Assembly (NCBI RefSeq): GCF_034479555.1 | Contig: NZ_CP140151.1 | Coordinates: 1,364,001-1,428,000 of the forward strand | DNA: 64,000 nt | Origin: Chromohalobacter canadensis | GTDB taxonomy: Bacteria; Pseudomonadota; Gammaproteobacteria; Pseudomonadales; Halomonadaceae | Direction of reading: 5' to 3' | Shown: positions 8,467 to 17,333 of the stretch, in pieces | How positions within the stretch are numbered: position 1 is the stretch's first letter | How the letters are laid out: each line of letters opens with the position of its first letter | The notes under the pieces: generated by a model | The model's input: only the letters and a program-made list of their open reading frames with translations | What the model was told of the DNA's origin: nothing | The model's database searches: none | Program-made: the position numbers and the translations under genes

Positions 8467-9120
8467 ATGCAAGTTCTGGACGCGACTCAAGGCAGGGACA
8501 TTCTCGAGGAGTTAGTCGAGGTCATCGTCGACAACCGCCAATACCTGAGTGACGTCGACGGCGCGATCGGCGACGGCGATCACGGCATCAACATGGCCAA
8601 GGGGTTTCGGCTTTGCGGGGAGTCGGTCGCCGGCCAATCGCTGTCGCTTTCCAAGGCGCTGGGCACGCTCGCCACGACCTTGATGGGCTCGATCGGCGGT
8701 TCGATGGGGCCGCTTTACGGCAGCCTCTTCATGGGCATGGCCAAGTCGGTCAAGGACAAGAACGTCCTCGACGCCAAGGATTTCGGTGACATGTTGGCCG
8801 ATGGGCGCGAAGCACTCGAGCAGATCAGCGATGCCAAGGTCGGCGACAAGTGTCTTCTCGACACTCTGGTGCCGGCCATCGAACGTTACCGTGACGCCGT
8901 CGAGGGCGGAGACGACTTTCCTCACGCACTGCAAGCCTTACGTAACGGCGCCCAAGACGGTCGCGATTCGACGCTCGACCTGGAAGCCAAGATCGGACGC
9001 GCGGCACGCCTCGGCGAGCGCTCGCGCGGCCATCTGGATGCCGGTGCGGTGTCGTGCTGCCTGCTGCTGACCCGCTTGGCCGACAGCACCGAACGCCGCC
9101 TGGAAAAAGCCGCCGCCTGA
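8467..9120 (+). CDS. dhaL: Dihydroxyacetone-kinase-type kinase, ATP-binding subunit DhaL
   Basis: This 217-residue all-helical L domain (PF02734) is the phosphoryl-donor half of the kinase. AIGDGDHGINM (about residues 34-44) carries the aspartates that hold Mg-ATP, followed by GSIGGSMGPLYG and GRAARLGERSRGHLDAGAVS, the canonical nucleotide-lid motif. It starts 27 bp after dhaK and is clearly co-transcribed. DhaL proteins work either with PTS-linked DhaM, where ADP stays bound, or with ATP. No PTS gene is visible, which favours the ATP-dependent form, but ATP use was inferred only from context. Confidence 0.92.
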   Translation: MQVLDATQGRDILEELVEVIVDNRQYLSDVDGAIGDGDHGINMAKGFRLCGESVAGQSLSLSKALGTLATTLMGSIGGSMGPLYGSLFMGMAKSVKDKNVLDAKDFGDMLADGREALEQISDAKVGDKCLLDTLVPAIERYRDAVEGGDDFPHALQALRNGAQDGRDSTLDLEAKIGRAARLGERSRGHLDAGAVSCCLLLTRLADSTERRLEKAAA

Positions 9121-9136
9121 GCACTGGCGGCGGCTT
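9107..9136 (+). terminator. GC-rich hairpin at the end of dhaL, possible attenuator
   Basis: Eleven-bp arms AAGCCGCCGCC and GGCGGCGGCTT enclose 8 nt that include the dhaL stop codon. No U-run follows, so read-through into tal is likely; it could adjust the ratio of kinase to pentose-phosphate enzymes or protect the 3' end. Confidence 0.4.
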
Positions 9137-9220
9137 ACTGGGTTTCCCTCCATTTTTTAGCCCCCGACGCCGTCTGGCACGTCGTGGGCCTTCACGCCCG
9201 CATACCGCGGCGGAGCAACC

Positions 9221-10177
9221 ATGGTTTCACAGCTCGACTCACTCAAGGCACTGTCGCAAGTGGTCGCCGACACCGGGGACCCAGCCGCCATCGAACGTTA
9301 TCGGCCCGTCGATGCCACCACCAATCCTTCCTTGATCCTCAAGGCATTCGAGCTGCCCGGCTATCAGCCACTGATCGAGCGGATCCTGGAAGAGGCGCGT
9401 GACGAGAAGTCACATGACGCCGACCACTTGGAGCGTATCGTCGACCGCCTCTCGGTCGGCATCGGCAGCGAGGTCGCCCAACTCATTCCGGGACGCGTCT
9501 CCACCGAGGTCGCCGCCAAGCTCTCGTTCGATACCCAGGCCAGTATCCGCAAGGCTCATGAGTTGGTGGAGCGTTACGAGGCGCTGGGTATCGGCCGTGA
9601 GCGGATCTTGATCAAGCTCGCGTCGACCTGGGAAGGCATCCGTGCCGCCGAGGTACTCGAGCGCGAAGGCATTCAATGCAACCTCACCCTCCTGTTCAGC
9701 GACGCTCAGGCGCAGGCTTGCTTCGATGCTGGCGTGTTCCTGATTTCGCCCTTCGTGGGGCGTGTCACCGACTGGTATCAGAAAGAAACCGATCAAACGT
9801 TCTCCCCAGAGGAAGACCCTGGTGTGCGGTTCGTGCGCCAGGTTTGCGAGCGCGCCGACCAGGGCGGCTACGACACCGTCGTCATGGGGGCCAGCTTCCG
9901 TACGCCAGAGCAAGTCCTCGCCCTCGCCGGCTGTCATCGACTGACGATCTCCCCCGCCTTGCTGGAAACGCTCGAGGCGCGCGAAGGTGATGTCGACGCC
10001 AAGGTCCGCTTCACGCATCCCGAGGCACAACCTGGCCATCCGCTCGGGGAAAGCGCCTTCCGCTGGCAGCACAACCAAGACCCCATGGCCATCGACAAGC
10101 TGGCCGAAGGCATCCGGCGCTTCGCCGACGACCAGGCCTGTCTCGAGGATTTGATCGCCGACCGGCTTGATAACTGA
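9221..10177 (+). CDS. tal: Transaldolase, TalB type
   Basis: This 318-residue protein matches the usual TalB length of about 317. The [14 protein letters not shown] opening is the family signature. [16 protein letters not shown] contains the Schiff-base lysine (about residue 132), and NLTLLFS and [12 protein letters not shown] are conserved barrel strands. It transfers dihydroxyacetone units between sedoheptulose-7-phosphate and glyceraldehyde-3-phosphate, releasing or consuming erythrose-4-phosphate. A GGAG site sits 5 nt upstream of the ATG. Its place between the kinase and transketolase suggests a copy dedicated to draining erythrose-4-phosphate made by this cluster, rather than the housekeeping gene (inference). 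Confidence 0.95.
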   Translation: MVSQLDSLKALSQVVADTGDPAAIERYRPVDATTNPSLILKAFELPGYQPLIERILEEARDEKSHDADHLERIVDRLSVGIGSEVAQLIPGRVSTEVAAKLSFDTQASIRKAHELVERYEALGIGRERILIKLASTWEGIRAAEVLEREGIQCNLTLLFSDAQAQACFDAGVFLISPFVGRVTDWYQKETDQTFSPEEDPGVRFVRQVCERADQGGYDTVVMGASFRTPEQVLALAGCHRLTISPALLETLEAREGDVDAKVRFTHPEAQPGHPLGESAFRWQHNQDPMAIDKLAEGIRRFADDQACLEDLIADRLDN

Positions 10178-10202
10178 ATCATCGCTCACGGAGGAGACAC
10201 CG

Positions 10203-12194
10203 ATGCCCTCTCGCTTCACGCTAGCCAATGCCATTCGCGCCCTTTCGATGGATGCTGTGCAGGCCGCCAATTCCGGCCACCCCGGCGCGCCGATGGGCAT
10301 GGCCGATATCGCCGAAGTGCTGTGGAACGACCATCTCAAGCACAATCCCAGTAATCCCACCTGGCCCGACCGCGACCGTTTCGTGCTCTCCAACGGGCAT
10401 GGCTCGATGCTGTTGTATTCGCTTTTACACCTCAGCGGTTACGACCTGGCCATCGACGACATCAAGCAGTTCCGCCAGCTCCATTCGCGCACGCCGGGGC
10501 ATCCCGAGCTCGGCTATACGCCTGGGGTCGAAACCACCACCGGCCCGCTGGGTCAGGGGCTGGCCAATGCCGTGGGCATGGCACTCGCCGAACGCACTCT
10601 GGCCGCGCAGTACAATCGCCCAGGGCATGACATCGTCGACCATCGCACCTGGTGCTTCGTCGGCGATGGTTGCCTGATGGAGGGCATCAGCCACGAAGCC
10701 TGCTCGCTGGCAGGAACGCAGGGTCTCGGCAAGCTGACCGTCATCTACGACGACAACGGCATCTCCATCGACGGGGAGGTCGCGGGCTGGTTCACCGATG
10801 ACACTGCCAAGCGCTTCGAGGCCTACGGCTGGCAGGTCATCGCTGACGTCGACGGGCATGATCCCGCCGCCATCGAAGACGCCATCGTCGCCGCCAGGAG
10901 GGACACGCAACGCCCCACCTTGATCATCTGCAAGACGGTCATCGGCTTCGGTGCGCCCAACAAACAGGGCACCGGCGCCTGTCATGGTGCCGCCCTGGGC
11001 GAGGATGAAGTCGCCGCCGCGCGCCAGCGCCTCGAGTGGTCGCACCCACCGTTTCACGTGCCCGACGAGATCTACGCGGGCTGGAACGCCGACGCAGCCG
11101 GCCAGCAAGCCGAGGCCGAGTGGCGCCAACGCTTCGCGCGCTACGCCGAGGCTTATCCCGAGCTTGCCGCAGAACTCGAGCGCCGCTGGCGTGGCGAGCT
11201 ACCGGGCGACCTGGGCGGCAGCGCCCTGATCGAAGACGCCCAGCAAGCCTGCGATACGCTGGCCTCACGCAAGGCCTCACTCGGTGTGCTCAACCACCTG
11301 GGGCCACGCCTGCCGGAACTGCTGGGCGGCAGCGCCGACCTCGCGCCATCGAATCTGACGATCTGGGAGGGCGCACGCGCCATCTCGGCCCAGGCACCCG
11401 ACGGCAACTACCTGCATTACGGCGTTCGTGAATTCGCCATGGGCGCCATCATGAACGGCATCAGCATGCACGGCGGCTTCATTCCCTATGGAGCCACCTT
11501 CCTGACGTTCATGGAATACATGCACAACGCCGTGCGCATGGCCGCCATCGCGCGGCGCCAGGTGATCTTCGTCTACACCCACGACTCCATTGGGCTTGGC
11601 GAAGACGGCCCGACTCACCAGCCCATCGAACAACTCAATGCGCTACGCATCACGCCGAACTTGGCAACGTGGCGCCCCTGCGACGCCACCGAAACCAGCG
11701 TGGCTTGGCTGGCGGCGCTCAAACGTCAGGACGGCCCCACGGCTTTGGTATTTTCGCGCCAAGGGCTTCCCGGGCAAGCACGCGATGTCGCACAGCTCGC
11801 CGCTATCGAACGTGGTGGCTACGTGCTCAGCGATTGCGAGGGCACGCCCGAGCTGATTCTCATCGCCACCGGCTCGGAAGTGGGCCTGGCCATGGAAGCC
11901 GCCACCCAGCTCAATGGCCAGGGGCGTCAGGTCCGCGTCGTTTCGATGCCCTGCGCCAGCGCATTCGATGCTCAAGATGCCGACTATCAGGAGGCGGTAC
12001 TGCCGCCTACGGTGACACGTCGCCTCGCCATCGAAGCCTCGCATCCCGATTATTGGCACAAATACGTCGGCCCTCGAGGCAGTGTGATCGGCATGACCGG
12101 CTACGGGGAATCGGGCAAGGCCGAGGACTTGTTCCGCCACTTCGGATTCACCGTCGAAAACGTGATCGACACGGCTCACACTTTGCTCGACTGA
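10203..12194 (+). CDS. tkt: Transketolase
   Basis: This 663-residue thiamine-diphosphate enzyme starts [37 protein letters not shown] is the substrate loop, [13 protein letters not shown] the diphosphate/Mg-binding motif, and [16 protein letters not shown] the Glu-containing pyrimidine-binding motif of the second domain. The C-terminal domain ends normally. The ATG at 10203 has GGAGG 8 nt upstream; the upstream in-frame start overlaps tal and is less likely. Together with transaldolase it converts erythrose-4-phosphate into glycolytic intermediates. Location in an inducible polyol operon suggests a pathway-dedicated copy. Confidence 0.96.
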   Translation: MPSRFTLANAIRALSMDAVQAANSGHPGAPMGMADIAEVLWNDHLKHNPSNPTWPDRDRFVLSNGHGSMLLYSLLHLSGYDLAIDDIKQFRQLHSRTPGHPELGYTPGVETTTGPLGQGLANAVGMALAERTLAAQYNRPGHDIVDHRTWCFVGDGCLMEGISHEACSLAGTQGLGKLTVIYDDNGISIDGEVAGWFTDDTAKRFEAYGWQVIADVDGHDPAAIEDAIVAARRDTQRPTLIICKTVIGFGAPNKQGTGACHGAALGEDEVAAARQRLEWSHPPFHVPDEIYAGWNADAAGQQAEAEWRQRFARYAEAYPELAAELERRWRGELPGDLGGSALIEDAQQACDTLASRKASLGVLNHLGPRLPELLGGSADLAPSNLTIWEGARAISAQAPDGNYLHYGVREFAMGAIMNGISMHGGFIPYGATFLTFMEYMHNAVRMAAIARRQVIFVYTHDSIGLGEDGPTHQPIEQLNALRITPNLATWRPCDATETSVAWLAALKRQDGPTALVFSRQGLPGQARDVAQLAAIERGGYVLSDCEGTPELILIATGSEVGLAMEAATQLNGQGRQVRVVSMPCASAFDAQDADYQEAVLPPTVTRRLAIEASHPDYWHKYVGPRGSVIGMTGYGESGKAEDLFRHFGFTVENVIDTAHTLLD

Positions 12195-12397
12195 CCTGCC
12201 TGGCCTGCCTGGCGGCATGGCCCAGACGGCCATGTCGCCATCCGCCGGGCCCGATCCGGGCTGGATCGGTGGCCAAGCGATAATGGCCAGTCGCCCCCTT
12301 GATTCTCTCCTTCAGCATCGCCAGAACGAGTAGTGAGGCAAGCAGGAAGGCTGCCTCGGGAAGACTCGTCGCCGACGATCCCGTTAAGGAGGATGAT

Positions 12398-13777
12398 ATG
12401 AGCCGCAAGACCCTCACCGCCGTCAATCCCGCCAACGACCAAGTACTCGGCGAGCACGAGATGCTCGACGATGACCAGTTGGCCGAAAAGCTCAATCAAG
12501 CCCGCGAGGGCTATGCCGAATTCCGTCACCTGCCGGTGGCCGACCGCAGACACCGGCTCACCGCACTGGCCGACTTGATCGACCAGCATCAACGTGAAAT
12601 TGCCGAGATTATTGCCCATGAAATGGGCAAGCCCTTTCATCAGGGAATCGACGAAACGCAGATTTCCTCGGCTATCGTGCGCTTCTATGCCGATAACCTG
12701 GAGTCTCTTCTCAAGCCCCAGCCACGTCAGGTGGAAGGCGCACAGAAGGCCGAAATCGTCCACGACCCGATGGGCGCCGTGCTCGGCGTGATGCCGTGGA
12801 ACTATCCGCTTTATCAAGTGGTGCGCTTCGCCGCGCCCAACCTGGCAGGCGGTAATGTCTGCCTGCTCAAGCACGCCTCCAACGTGCCGGGCTGTGCCAA
12901 ATACATCACCAAGCTGTTCCACGACGCGGGCTTCAAGGAAGGTACCTTCACCTGGCTGCCGATCGGTTCCGACAAGGTCGAAGGCATCATTCACGATCCG
13001 CTCGTCTGCGGCGTCACGCTCACCGGTAGCTATGAAGCTGGGCGCAGCGTTGCCAAGATCGCCGGCGATGCCATCAAACCTAGCGTGCTTGAGCTCGGCG
13101 GCATCGACCCGCTGATCGTGCTCGACGACGCCGATGTCGACAAGGCCGTGGAACTGGCCGTGAATGGCCGCTTCGACAACACCGGGCAAAGCTGCGCGGC
13201 CTCCAAGCGCCTCATCGTTGAACGCCCGGTGCTGGAGCGCTTTACCGAGCGCCTCATTGATCGTGTGCAGAAACTGACCATCGGCGATCCCATGGACGGC
13301 GATACCGAAATCGCTCCCATGTCGCGCAAGGATCTGCGTGACGATCTCCATGACCAAGTTCAGCGGGCGATCCAGCAAGGGGCACAACTTGAGACCGGTG
13401 GTGAAGTCCTCGACCGTCCCGGCGCCTGGTATGCGCCAACCGTGCTGACCAATGTCGCGCCTGGCAATCCGGCTTTCGATGAGGAATTGTTCGGCCCAGT
13501 GGCCTCGGTTATCGTCGCCGACGACGCCGAGCACGCCATCGAGCTGGCCAACAACTGCCGCTATGGCCTGGGCGGTACCGTGGTCGGCCAGGACGTGAAA
13601 CGCGCCGAGCAGGTCGCACGCCGGCTCGAAGTCGGCATGAGCTTCGTCAATCAGCCCACCACGCCCTTCGCCGAGCTGCCATTCGGTGGCGTCAAGGAAA
13701 GCGGTTACGGTCGCGAGCAGAGCGAATACGGCTTTGGCGCCTTCCTCAACGTGCGCACGGTCTATATCGCCGAGTAA
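12398..13777 (+). CDS. NAD(P)-dependent aldehyde dehydrogenase, Sad/YneI-like (succinate-semialdehyde dehydrogenase family)
   Basis: The 459 residues match E. coli Sad (about 462) more than GabD (about 482). MPWNYPLYQ, the cofactor loop VTLTGSYEAG, VLELGGIDPLIVL and the catalytic cysteine in NTGQSCAASKR are all present. EELFGPVASV and the C-terminal FGGVKESGYGRE are intact. The start has a near-perfect AAGGAGG site. It is the last gene before a strong terminator. Its substrate in a tetritol operon is unclear: it may oxidise a short-chain aldehyde by-product such as glycolaldehyde, or a hydroxyaldehyde (inference). Ordinary succinate-semialdehyde oxidation is the default alternative. Confidence 0.88.
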   Translation: MSRKTLTAVNPANDQVLGEHEMLDDDQLAEKLNQAREGYAEFRHLPVADRRHRLTALADLIDQHQREIAEIIAHEMGKPFHQGIDETQISSAIVRFYADNLESLLKPQPRQVEGAQKAEIVHDPMGAVLGVMPWNYPLYQVVRFAAPNLAGGNVCLLKHASNVPGCAKYITKLFHDAGFKEGTFTWLPIGSDKVEGIIHDPLVCGVTLTGSYEAGRSVAKIAGDAIKPSVLELGGIDPLIVLDDADVDKAVELAVNGRFDNTGQSCAASKRLIVERPVLERFTERLIDRVQKLTIGDPMDGDTEIAPMSRKDLRDDLHDQVQRAIQQGAQLETGGEVLDRPGAWYAPTVLTNVAPGNPAFDEELFGPVASVIVADDAEHAIELANNCRYGLGGTVVGQDVKRAEQVARRLEVGMSFVNQPTTPFAELPFGGVKESGYGREQSEYGFGAFLNVRTVYIAE

Positions 13778-13800
13778 GTATGCCGTGAACGCCCCAACGC

Positions 13801-13834
13801 AAGCGCCCCGCCCAAATAATTGGGCGGGGCGCTT
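13801..13834 (+). terminator. Strong hairpin terminator after the aldehyde dehydrogenase gene
   Basis: Perfect 15-bp arms 13801-13815 and 13820-13834 (core GCGCCCCGCCCAA) enclose a 4-nt loop, with A residues at one side and T at the other. It can stop transcription from both sides: the polyol operon and the leftward small ORF. Confidence 0.85.
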
Positions 13835-13924
13835 TGTCGTTCGGCGTCCGCGATGTTCCAAAACCAGCTAGGCCGACCATATCACGGCTATATATCTCTT
13901 AGATCGGCTCCCTTAGATCAGGGC

Positions 13925-14053
13925 TTAGATATAAGGAGTAGATGTCCGTGATTGAAAGCCGCGGTAGGCGCTCTCGGTCATCATTCCCAGCACACGGCCT
14001 GCATGCTTGCCAAAACGCTTGAGCAGAGTCGGTCGCGCAGTCGAAATCGTCAT
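13925..14053 (-). CDS. Hypothetical 42-residue basic protein with its own promoter
   Basis: I do not recognise this family. The frame reads MTISTARPTLLKRFGKHAGR and continues for 22 more residues, ending STPYI. It is basic (several Lys/Arg, His) and could form an amphipathic helix. No strong ribosome site precedes the ATG. A good sigma-70 promoter (TAGACC, 17 bp, TATAAT) lies just upstream, with a predicted transcription start about 28 nt before the ATG. The 368-bp interval between the terminator and mipA holds nothing else. It could alternatively be a small RNA gene. Confidence 0.4.
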   Translation of the reverse strand: MTISTARPTLLKRFGKHAGRVLGMMTESAYRGFQSRTSTPYI

Positions 14054-14087
14054 GGATAACGTGCCTGTGTCGGTGGATACACAAGCA

Positions 14088-14116
14088 TTATACCTTAGTC
14101 TTTATACTTTGGTCTA
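14088..14116 (-). promoter_or_regulatory. Sigma-70-type promoter for the small ORF
   Basis: On the minus strand TAGACC (14111-14116) and a perfect TATAAT (14088-14093) are separated by 17 bp. It points leftward at the 42-codon ORF. Confidence 0.55.
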
Positions 14117-14145
14117 ATTAGCGGTCCGCACGACCAACGCCCAAG

Positions 14146-14916
14146 TTAGAAGTTGTAGTTGATGAACCCGCCCACGTAGGCCTGGGTCGCATCACCGACC
14201 TCGTCGACGATGGGACTATCCTTGGCATCGCCGGTCAGGTGCGACACGCCGACCAGGCCCGTGACGGACCACGTCCGCGTGAGATAATAACTGGCGCTGG
14301 CATCGGCACCGATGCGGAAATAGCCCTCGCTCGGCGAGTACGCATCCAGCCCCGAGCGTCGACTCTCCCGCGCGGAAATGCCGAACATGTCCTCGGTCCA
14401 GGCGTCGCTTCCATAGGCGATGTTCGGACCCAGCGAAACGGAGAGCCGCTGGGTCAGGCGCGAACGCCAATGCGCCTTGGCGCTGGCATGGTAGCCATCC
14501 ACGTCTCCGCTCACTGGCGTTTCCACCGCCGCGCTGTATAACCAATGGCCTTCGGTGTACTCGGCCCGCAGCCCTGCCGTGACGCCGCCGTCGACCTCAT
14601 CCAGGCGGTTCAGGTCATCGTCGTTATCGCGTCCGAAGGTGTAACCAAGAAACGGCGACACCCGCCAACCATCCCGGTTGATGACGTTCCAGCCCACGCC
14701 ATCACGCGCGTTGATATACACGCTATCGCCATAGGTCAGGTCGACCGATGGCCATGCGGACGTCTCGTAATCGTCGCTCCCCAGATAATCGGGCGCGTAA
14801 ATCGCCCCCGCACCGAGGCTCCCCTGCCAGCTGCTGTCCTGTGCTTGGCTTGGCACTGCCACTGCTATCAGCGGCAGTCCGACGGCCAGCGCCACGTATC
14901 GATATCCTAACTGCAT
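14146..14916 (-). CDS. MipA/OmpV-family outer-membrane protein
   Basis: The 256 residues begin with a Sec signal peptide (MQLGYRYVALAVGLPLIAVA, cut near AQA). A beta-barrel typical of MipA/OmpV (PF06629) follows: GAGAIYAPDYLGSDDY, then alternating amphipathic strands, ending in the terminal aromatic residue of outer-membrane proteins (NYNF). The start at 14916 has AGGGAG 8 nt upstream; a longer frame reaching 15171 would bury the signal peptide and is rejected. It is divergent from mobA and shares its control region, so it may let an aromatic acid across the outer membrane (inference). Family members have also been linked to peptidoglycan-enzyme scaffolding. Confidence 0.88.
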   Translation of the reverse strand: MQLGYRYVALAVGLPLIAVAVPSQAQDSSWQGSLGAGAIYAPDYLGSDDYETSAWPSVDLTYGDSVYINARDGVGWNVINRDGWRVSPFLGYTFGRDNDDDLNRLDEVDGGVTAGLRAEYTEGHWLYSAAVETPVSGDVDGYHASAKAHWRSRLTQRLSVSLGPNIAYGSDAWTEDMFGISARESRRSGLDAYSPSEGYFRIGADASASYYLTRTWSVTGLVGVSHLTGDAKDSPIVDEVGDATQAYVGGFINYNF

Positions 14917-15143
14917 AGTTCCGACTCCCTGAATTCCATTGCATGGCCATCGAGCAAGCCGCCCGCCGCACCGCAGACGCACACTCGACATCTTACGTAC
15001 GGTAACGTAGGTATCTGTTCTGCGCCAGCTATGCCAAACAGGTCGATAGGCAACCGTGGAGCTTGTTACATAACGAACCGTGCCAAGGCACTCGCAAGCC
15101 CCCGGTTGCCCCCTCGCTCCCTCCCGAGCTACGACTTTGGCAG

Positions 15144-15168
15144 AATTGATCACAATACTGATTGTCAT
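15144..15168. promoter_or_regulatory. 25-bp element upstream of mobA, shared with dctP
   Basis: The element contains ATTGATCACAAT (ATTG/CAAT arms) and ends ATTGTCAT. It matches the element at 17241-17265 in 23 of 25 positions. It lies 40 bp before the mobA start in the mipA-mobA divergent region. The MarR-family regulator encoded at the end of the gentisate operon is the likely ligand-responsive binder (inference). Confidence 0.6.
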
Positions 15169-15208
15169 CACAGTGACGATAATTCGACAGCACTGACAAG
15201 GTAATCCT

Positions 15209-17164
15209 ATGCAATTTCATCGCGATGGCTTCCACACCGGCGACCCGGCCCGCCACGCTCCCATTGGGACGCCCGCCAACACCAACGCCTTACCAGAAGA
15301 AGTCGATGTACTCATCGTTGGCTGCGGCCCGGCTGGCCTGACGCTCGCGGCCCAATTATCGGCTTTCCCCGACATCAACACTCGTATTATCGAGCAGAAG
15401 GACGGGCCGCTAGAACTCGGCCAGGCCGACGGCATAGCCTGCCGTACCATGGAGATGTTCAATGCTTTCGGCTTCGCCGAGAAGGTGCTCAAGGAGGCTT
15501 GCTGGATCAACGAGACGGTGTTCTGGAAGCCCGGCGAGACGAACCGCCAGCAGATCGTGCGCCACGGCCGCGTCCAGGATACCGAGGATGATCTATCCGA
15601 ATTTCCCCATACGGTGCTCAACCAGGCCCGGGTCCACGACTTCTATCTAGAGGTGATGCGCAATTCCTCCAGCCGTCTGGAGCCCAACTACGCGCGACGC
15701 TTACTCGACGTGGAGATCGACCCGGCCAAGGCTGATGAAACCACCCTGGAAGCCGACGACCACTCGGTGACTGTAACGCTTGAACGCACCGATAAGGCCC
15801 ATGCCGGCGAGGTCGAGACCGTGCGTGCCCGCTACGTGGTGGGCTGTGACGGGGCGCGTAGCGTTGTACGCAAGTCGCTGGGCCGGTCTCTGGAAGGCGA
15901 CTCCGCCAATCAAGCCTGGGGCGTCATGGACGTGCTGGCGGTCACCGACTTTCCGGATATCCGCATGAAAACGGCTATCCACTCCGCCAATGAGGGGAAT
16001 ATCTTGGTCATCCCGCGGGAGGGTGGCTATTTGGTGCGGCTCTACATTGAGCTCGACAAGCTCACGGAAGACGAGCGGATCGCCAGCCGCCAGATTACCG
16101 CCGAACAGCTGGTAGCCGGCGCCCGGCGCATCCTCCACCCCTATACGTTGGATGTGAAGGAGATCGCCTGGTGGTCAGTCTACGAGATCGGCCAACGACT
16201 GTGTGACAAGTTCGATGACGTGCCCACATCGGAGATGGAAAGCCGCTTTCCGCATGTATTTATCGCCGGCGATGCCTGCCATACCCACAGCCCCAAGGCC
16301 GGGCAGGGCATGAACGTCTCGATGCGTGACACTTTCAACTTGGGCTGGAAGCTGGCCTCGGTGCTGCGGGGGCAGGCCACGCCAGCGCTGCTGCACACTT
16401 ATACGTCGGAACGACAGACTGTAGCCAAGGAATTGATCGATTTCGATCGTAAATTCGCAAAGATGTTCAGCGCCCCACCCAAAGGCTCATCCGAGGACCA
16501 GGGTGACGGCGTGGATCCCAAGGAGTTCCAGCAATACTTCATCCAGCAAGGGCGTTTCACCGCCGGCACGGCGATCCAGTATTATCCATCGCTGATCTGT
16601 GCCGAGCCGACCCATCAGGCATTGGCCAAGGGCTTCGAAATCGGCACGCGCTTCCACTCCGCTCCAGTGGTGCGACTAGCCGATGCCAAACCCATGCACT
16701 TGGGGCACGTGATAGAGGCCGACGGGCGATGGCGATTACTCGCCTTCGCTGGAGCTGAAACCCCCACGGCACACGATTCGTCACTCTCCCAACTCTGCGA
16801 GTTTCTCGCCAAGTCTCCGGGCAGCCCGATCCGCCGCTACACTCCGACCGGCGCGGACATTGACACCGTGTTCGACCTACGCGCCGTTTGCCAGCAAGGC
16901 TTTCGTGACCTCTCCCTAGACAACTTCCCAAGCTTTCTCTGGCCGCGAAAAGGCCGCTATGGCCTACGTGACTACGAGAAGGTGTTCTGTGCGGATCTCA
17001 AAGGCGGCCAGGATATATTCGATATACGCGGCATCGATCGCGAGCAAGGCTGCCTAGTGGTCGTGCGACCCGACCAGCACGTCGCCCAGGTGCTGCCATT
17101 AGAGGCCCACGACGAGCTCGCTGCCTTCTTCGCCAATTTTATGCTCGATCAATCAACCCGTTGA
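15209..17164 (+). CDS. mobA: FAD-dependent aromatic hydroxylase, 3-hydroxybenzoate 4-monooxygenase (MobA) type
   Basis: This 651-residue flavoprotein belongs to the PheA/TfdB group with a C-terminal thioredoxin-like domain. VLIVGCGPAGLTLAAQL binds FAD, the DG motif is YVVGCDGARSVVRK, and the GD motif is HVFIAGDACHTHSPKAGQGM. The stretches LGQADGIACRTMEMF, KEACWINETVFWKPG and RVQDTEDDLSEFPH closely follow my memory of MobA of Comamonas testosteroni, which turns 3-hydroxybenzoate into protocatechuate. However, it heads a set of genes that degrade gentisate, the product of 6-hydroxylation. The substrate class is fairly secure; the position hydroxylated is not. Confidence 0.85.
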   Translation: MQFHRDGFHTGDPARHAPIGTPANTNALPEEVDVLIVGCGPAGLTLAAQLSAFPDINTRIIEQKDGPLELGQADGIACRTMEMFNAFGFAEKVLKEACWINETVFWKPGETNRQQIVRHGRVQDTEDDLSEFPHTVLNQARVHDFYLEVMRNSSSRLEPNYARRLLDVEIDPAKADETTLEADDHSVTVTLERTDKAHAGEVETVRARYVVGCDGARSVVRKSLGRSLEGDSANQAWGVMDVLAVTDFPDIRMKTAIHSANEGNILVIPREGGYLVRLYIELDKLTEDERIASRQITAEQLVAGARRILHPYTLDVKEIAWWSVYEIGQRLCDKFDDVPTSEMESRFPHVFIAGDACHTHSPKAGQGMNVSMRDTFNLGWKLASVLRGQATPALLHTYTSERQTVAKELIDFDRKFAKMFSAPPKGSSEDQGDGVDPKEFQQYFIQQGRFTAGTAIQYYPSLICAEPTHQALAKGFEIGTRFHSAPVVRLADAKPMHLGHVIEADGRWRLLAFAGAETPTAHDSSLSQLCEFLAKSPGSPIRRYTPTGADIDTVFDLRAVCQQGFRDLSLDNFPSFLWPRKGRYGLRDYEKVFCADLKGGQDIFDIRGIDREQGCLVVVRPDQHVAQVLPLEAHDELAAFFANFMLDQSTR

Positions 17165-17240
17165 GACGAGTTTCCGCTCTACCTAGACACTAGAGACATT
17201 ATCAACCGATAGGCACAGCTACGAACTGCCACCTTTGTAT

Positions 17241-17265
17241 AATTGAGCACAATACTGATAGTCAT
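17241..17265. promoter_or_regulatory. 25-bp element upstream of dctP, second copy
   Basis: This copy contains ATTGAGCACAAT and matches the mobA element in 23 of 25 positions. A TATAAT at 17238-17243 overlaps its left end, so binding would block the promoter. AATACTGAT occurs twice here (from 17251 and again 16 bp later). It lies 68 bp before dctP, giving the transporter-gentisate genes their own controlled promoter. Confidence 0.6.
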
Positions 17266-17333
17266 AATACTGATCAATATCCCAATGCACCTTGGGTCAC
17301 AGCTCAGTTCCCAACAACAACGAGACAAAGACA

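Noticed and set aside
12176..13861. 561-codon minus-strand open frame
   Set aside because: It mirrors the aldehyde dehydrogenase gene, whose motifs are certain; long antisense frames are common in this GC-rich DNA.
14990..15012. ACGTACGGTAACGT-like sequence in the mipA-mobA interval
   Set aside because: Partial palindromes here have no second copy near other genes of the cluster, unlike the 25-bp element, so no operator is called.
14917..15171. N-terminal extension of the MipA-family gene
   Set aside because: It would place the signal peptide in mid-protein; ATG 14916 has a good ribosome site.
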